Position numbers and translations under genes: made by a program
The notes under the pieces: generated by a model
Told to the model about the DNA's origin: nothing
Seen by the model: only the letters and a program-made list of their open reading frames with translations
The model's database searches: none
Shown: positions 5,402 through 5,829 of the stretch, piece after piece
How the letters are laid out: each line of letters starts with the position of its first letter
Numbering within the stretch: position 1 is the stretch's first letter
NCBI GenBank assembly: GCA_965368765.1
Contig: CBDUOF010000373.1
Coordinates: 1-5,829 of the forward strand
DNA from: Leptofilum sp965368765
GTDB taxonomy: Bacteria > Chloroflexota > Anaerolineae > Promineifilales > Promineifilaceae
Direction of reading: 5' to 3'
DNA: 5,829 nt

Positions 5402-5829
5402 TTGGGCATCGACTATATCACCTTTTCTAACTTGATTATTGACGACATTGTTTTTCCAGACGGCCGTTCTTCAATGAACATAACTGGCGGCTCCGGTCTA
5501 CATGGACTGGTGGGGATGCGAGCCTGGAGTGACAGCATCGGGTTTGCGGCCTCGATTGGCGCCGATTTGGACCAGAAGCATCTCGATGGATTGACTCGGT
5601 TTGGGGTTGACGTGAGCGGGCTGGTCGTGCGGGATGGGTATGCAACAGCGCGTGCCTGGCAAATTTTTGAAGAGGATGACACACGCATTGAGATTTTTCG
5701 CACTGATCTCGAAGATTTTCACAGGCAAAAGGTGACAGTGGCAGAATTGCCCGCTTCTTATCGCAACGCCAAAGGGTTCCATATCCAATGGGGTTCACTG
5801 ACAGAGACGGAAACTCTTGTTCGCAGCTT
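5402..5829 (+). CDS. PfkB-family carbohydrate/nucleoside kinase, N-terminal part (runs off the window)
   Basis: 142 complete codons are visible, roughly the first half of a PfkB kinase; the ATP-binding and catalytic GAGD region lies beyond the window. Seen: first strand DYITFSNLIIDDIVF; the glycine pair of the sugar-binding site in NITGGSGLHGLVGMRAW (26-42); GFAASIGADLDQ (47-58), equivalent to the usual 'G-x-D' strand-turn; the FGVDVSGL turn (67-74); and the lid-like strand YATARAWQIFEEDDTRIEIF (80-99). It starts at TTG 5402, because TGA at 5396-5398 closes the frame upstream and GGAGAG lies at the right distance. The next in-frame ATG (5474) would remove the first strand. It lies 17 bp after the MFS stop, so the two are co-transcribed; by context it corresponds to the YegV-type kinase of the set. 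It differs clearly in sequence from the other two kinases in the window, so it is not a recent duplicate. Confidence 0.82.
   Translation, partial: MGIDYITFSNLIIDDIVFPDGRSSMNITGGSGLHGLVGMRAWSDSIGFAASIGADLDQKHLDGLTRFGVDVSGLVVRDGYATARAWQIFEEDDTRIEIFRTDLEDFHRQKVTVAELPASYRNAKGFHIQWGSLTETETLVRS

Noticed and set aside
1..5829. CRISPR array, tRNA/rRNA genes, transposase or phage genes
   Set aside because: No regularly spaced repeats, tRNA-like cloverleaf, rRNA sequence or mobile-element protein was seen on either strand.

Overview
This is a bacterial accessory-metabolism locus of about 50% GC with tightly packed genes. It holds three PfkB-type (ribokinase-like) kinases, an ADP-ribosylglycohydrolase (ARH/DraG) family enzyme, one complete MFS transporter, and the tail of what is probably a second membrane transporter. 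The mix of transporter (MFS), ADP-ribosylglycohydrolase-like enzyme and PfkB kinase is the one found in the E. coli yegT-yegU-yegV cluster. That points to uptake and breakdown of a nucleoside-like or other N-glycosidic compound, although no substrate can be read from the sequence. The host is uncertain. The Qng1-like domain fused to a kinase and the general protein style would fit Chloroflexota (Anaerolineae or relatives), but this is a weak inference.

Layout, left to right. Positions 3-101 (+) hold the last residues of a membrane protein. A FrlD-like PfkB kinase follows one base later (103-984, +). A 233-bp gap between convergent genes (985-1217), which contains no gene, carries an unusual set of nested inverted repeats. 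On the minus strand, a two-gene operon reads leftwards from about 4066: first the ADP-ribosylglycohydrolase (4066-3002), then, through an ATGA overlap, a 595-residue fusion protein (3005-1218). A divergent intergenic region (4067-4235) with a palindrome and a direct repeat probably controls both this operon and the + strand MFS gene (4236-5384). The MFS gene is followed 17 bp later by a third PfkB kinase (5402 onward, TTG start), which runs off the window.

The most interesting gene is the fusion. Its N-terminal ~270 residues are an intact PfkB kinase. A Pro/Ala-rich linker leads to ~300 residues that resemble, along their whole length, the queuosine-salvage nucleotide N-glycosidase family (Qng1, DUF2419), itself a relative of helix-hairpin-helix DNA glycosylases. 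Unlike human QNG1, the domain ends with an endonuclease III-like four-cysteine iron-sulfur loop. Qng1 enzymes act on a nucleoside 5'-monophosphate, so a nucleoside kinase joined to such a hydrolase would make and then split the phosphorylated intermediate in one polypeptide. My working model: an MFS permease imports a (modified) nucleoside, PfkB kinases phosphorylate it or the released sugar, and the Qng1-like domain and/or the ARH enzyme cleave the N-glycosidic bond to free the base and a phosphorylated sugar. The family assignments rest on visible motifs; the pathway is inference.
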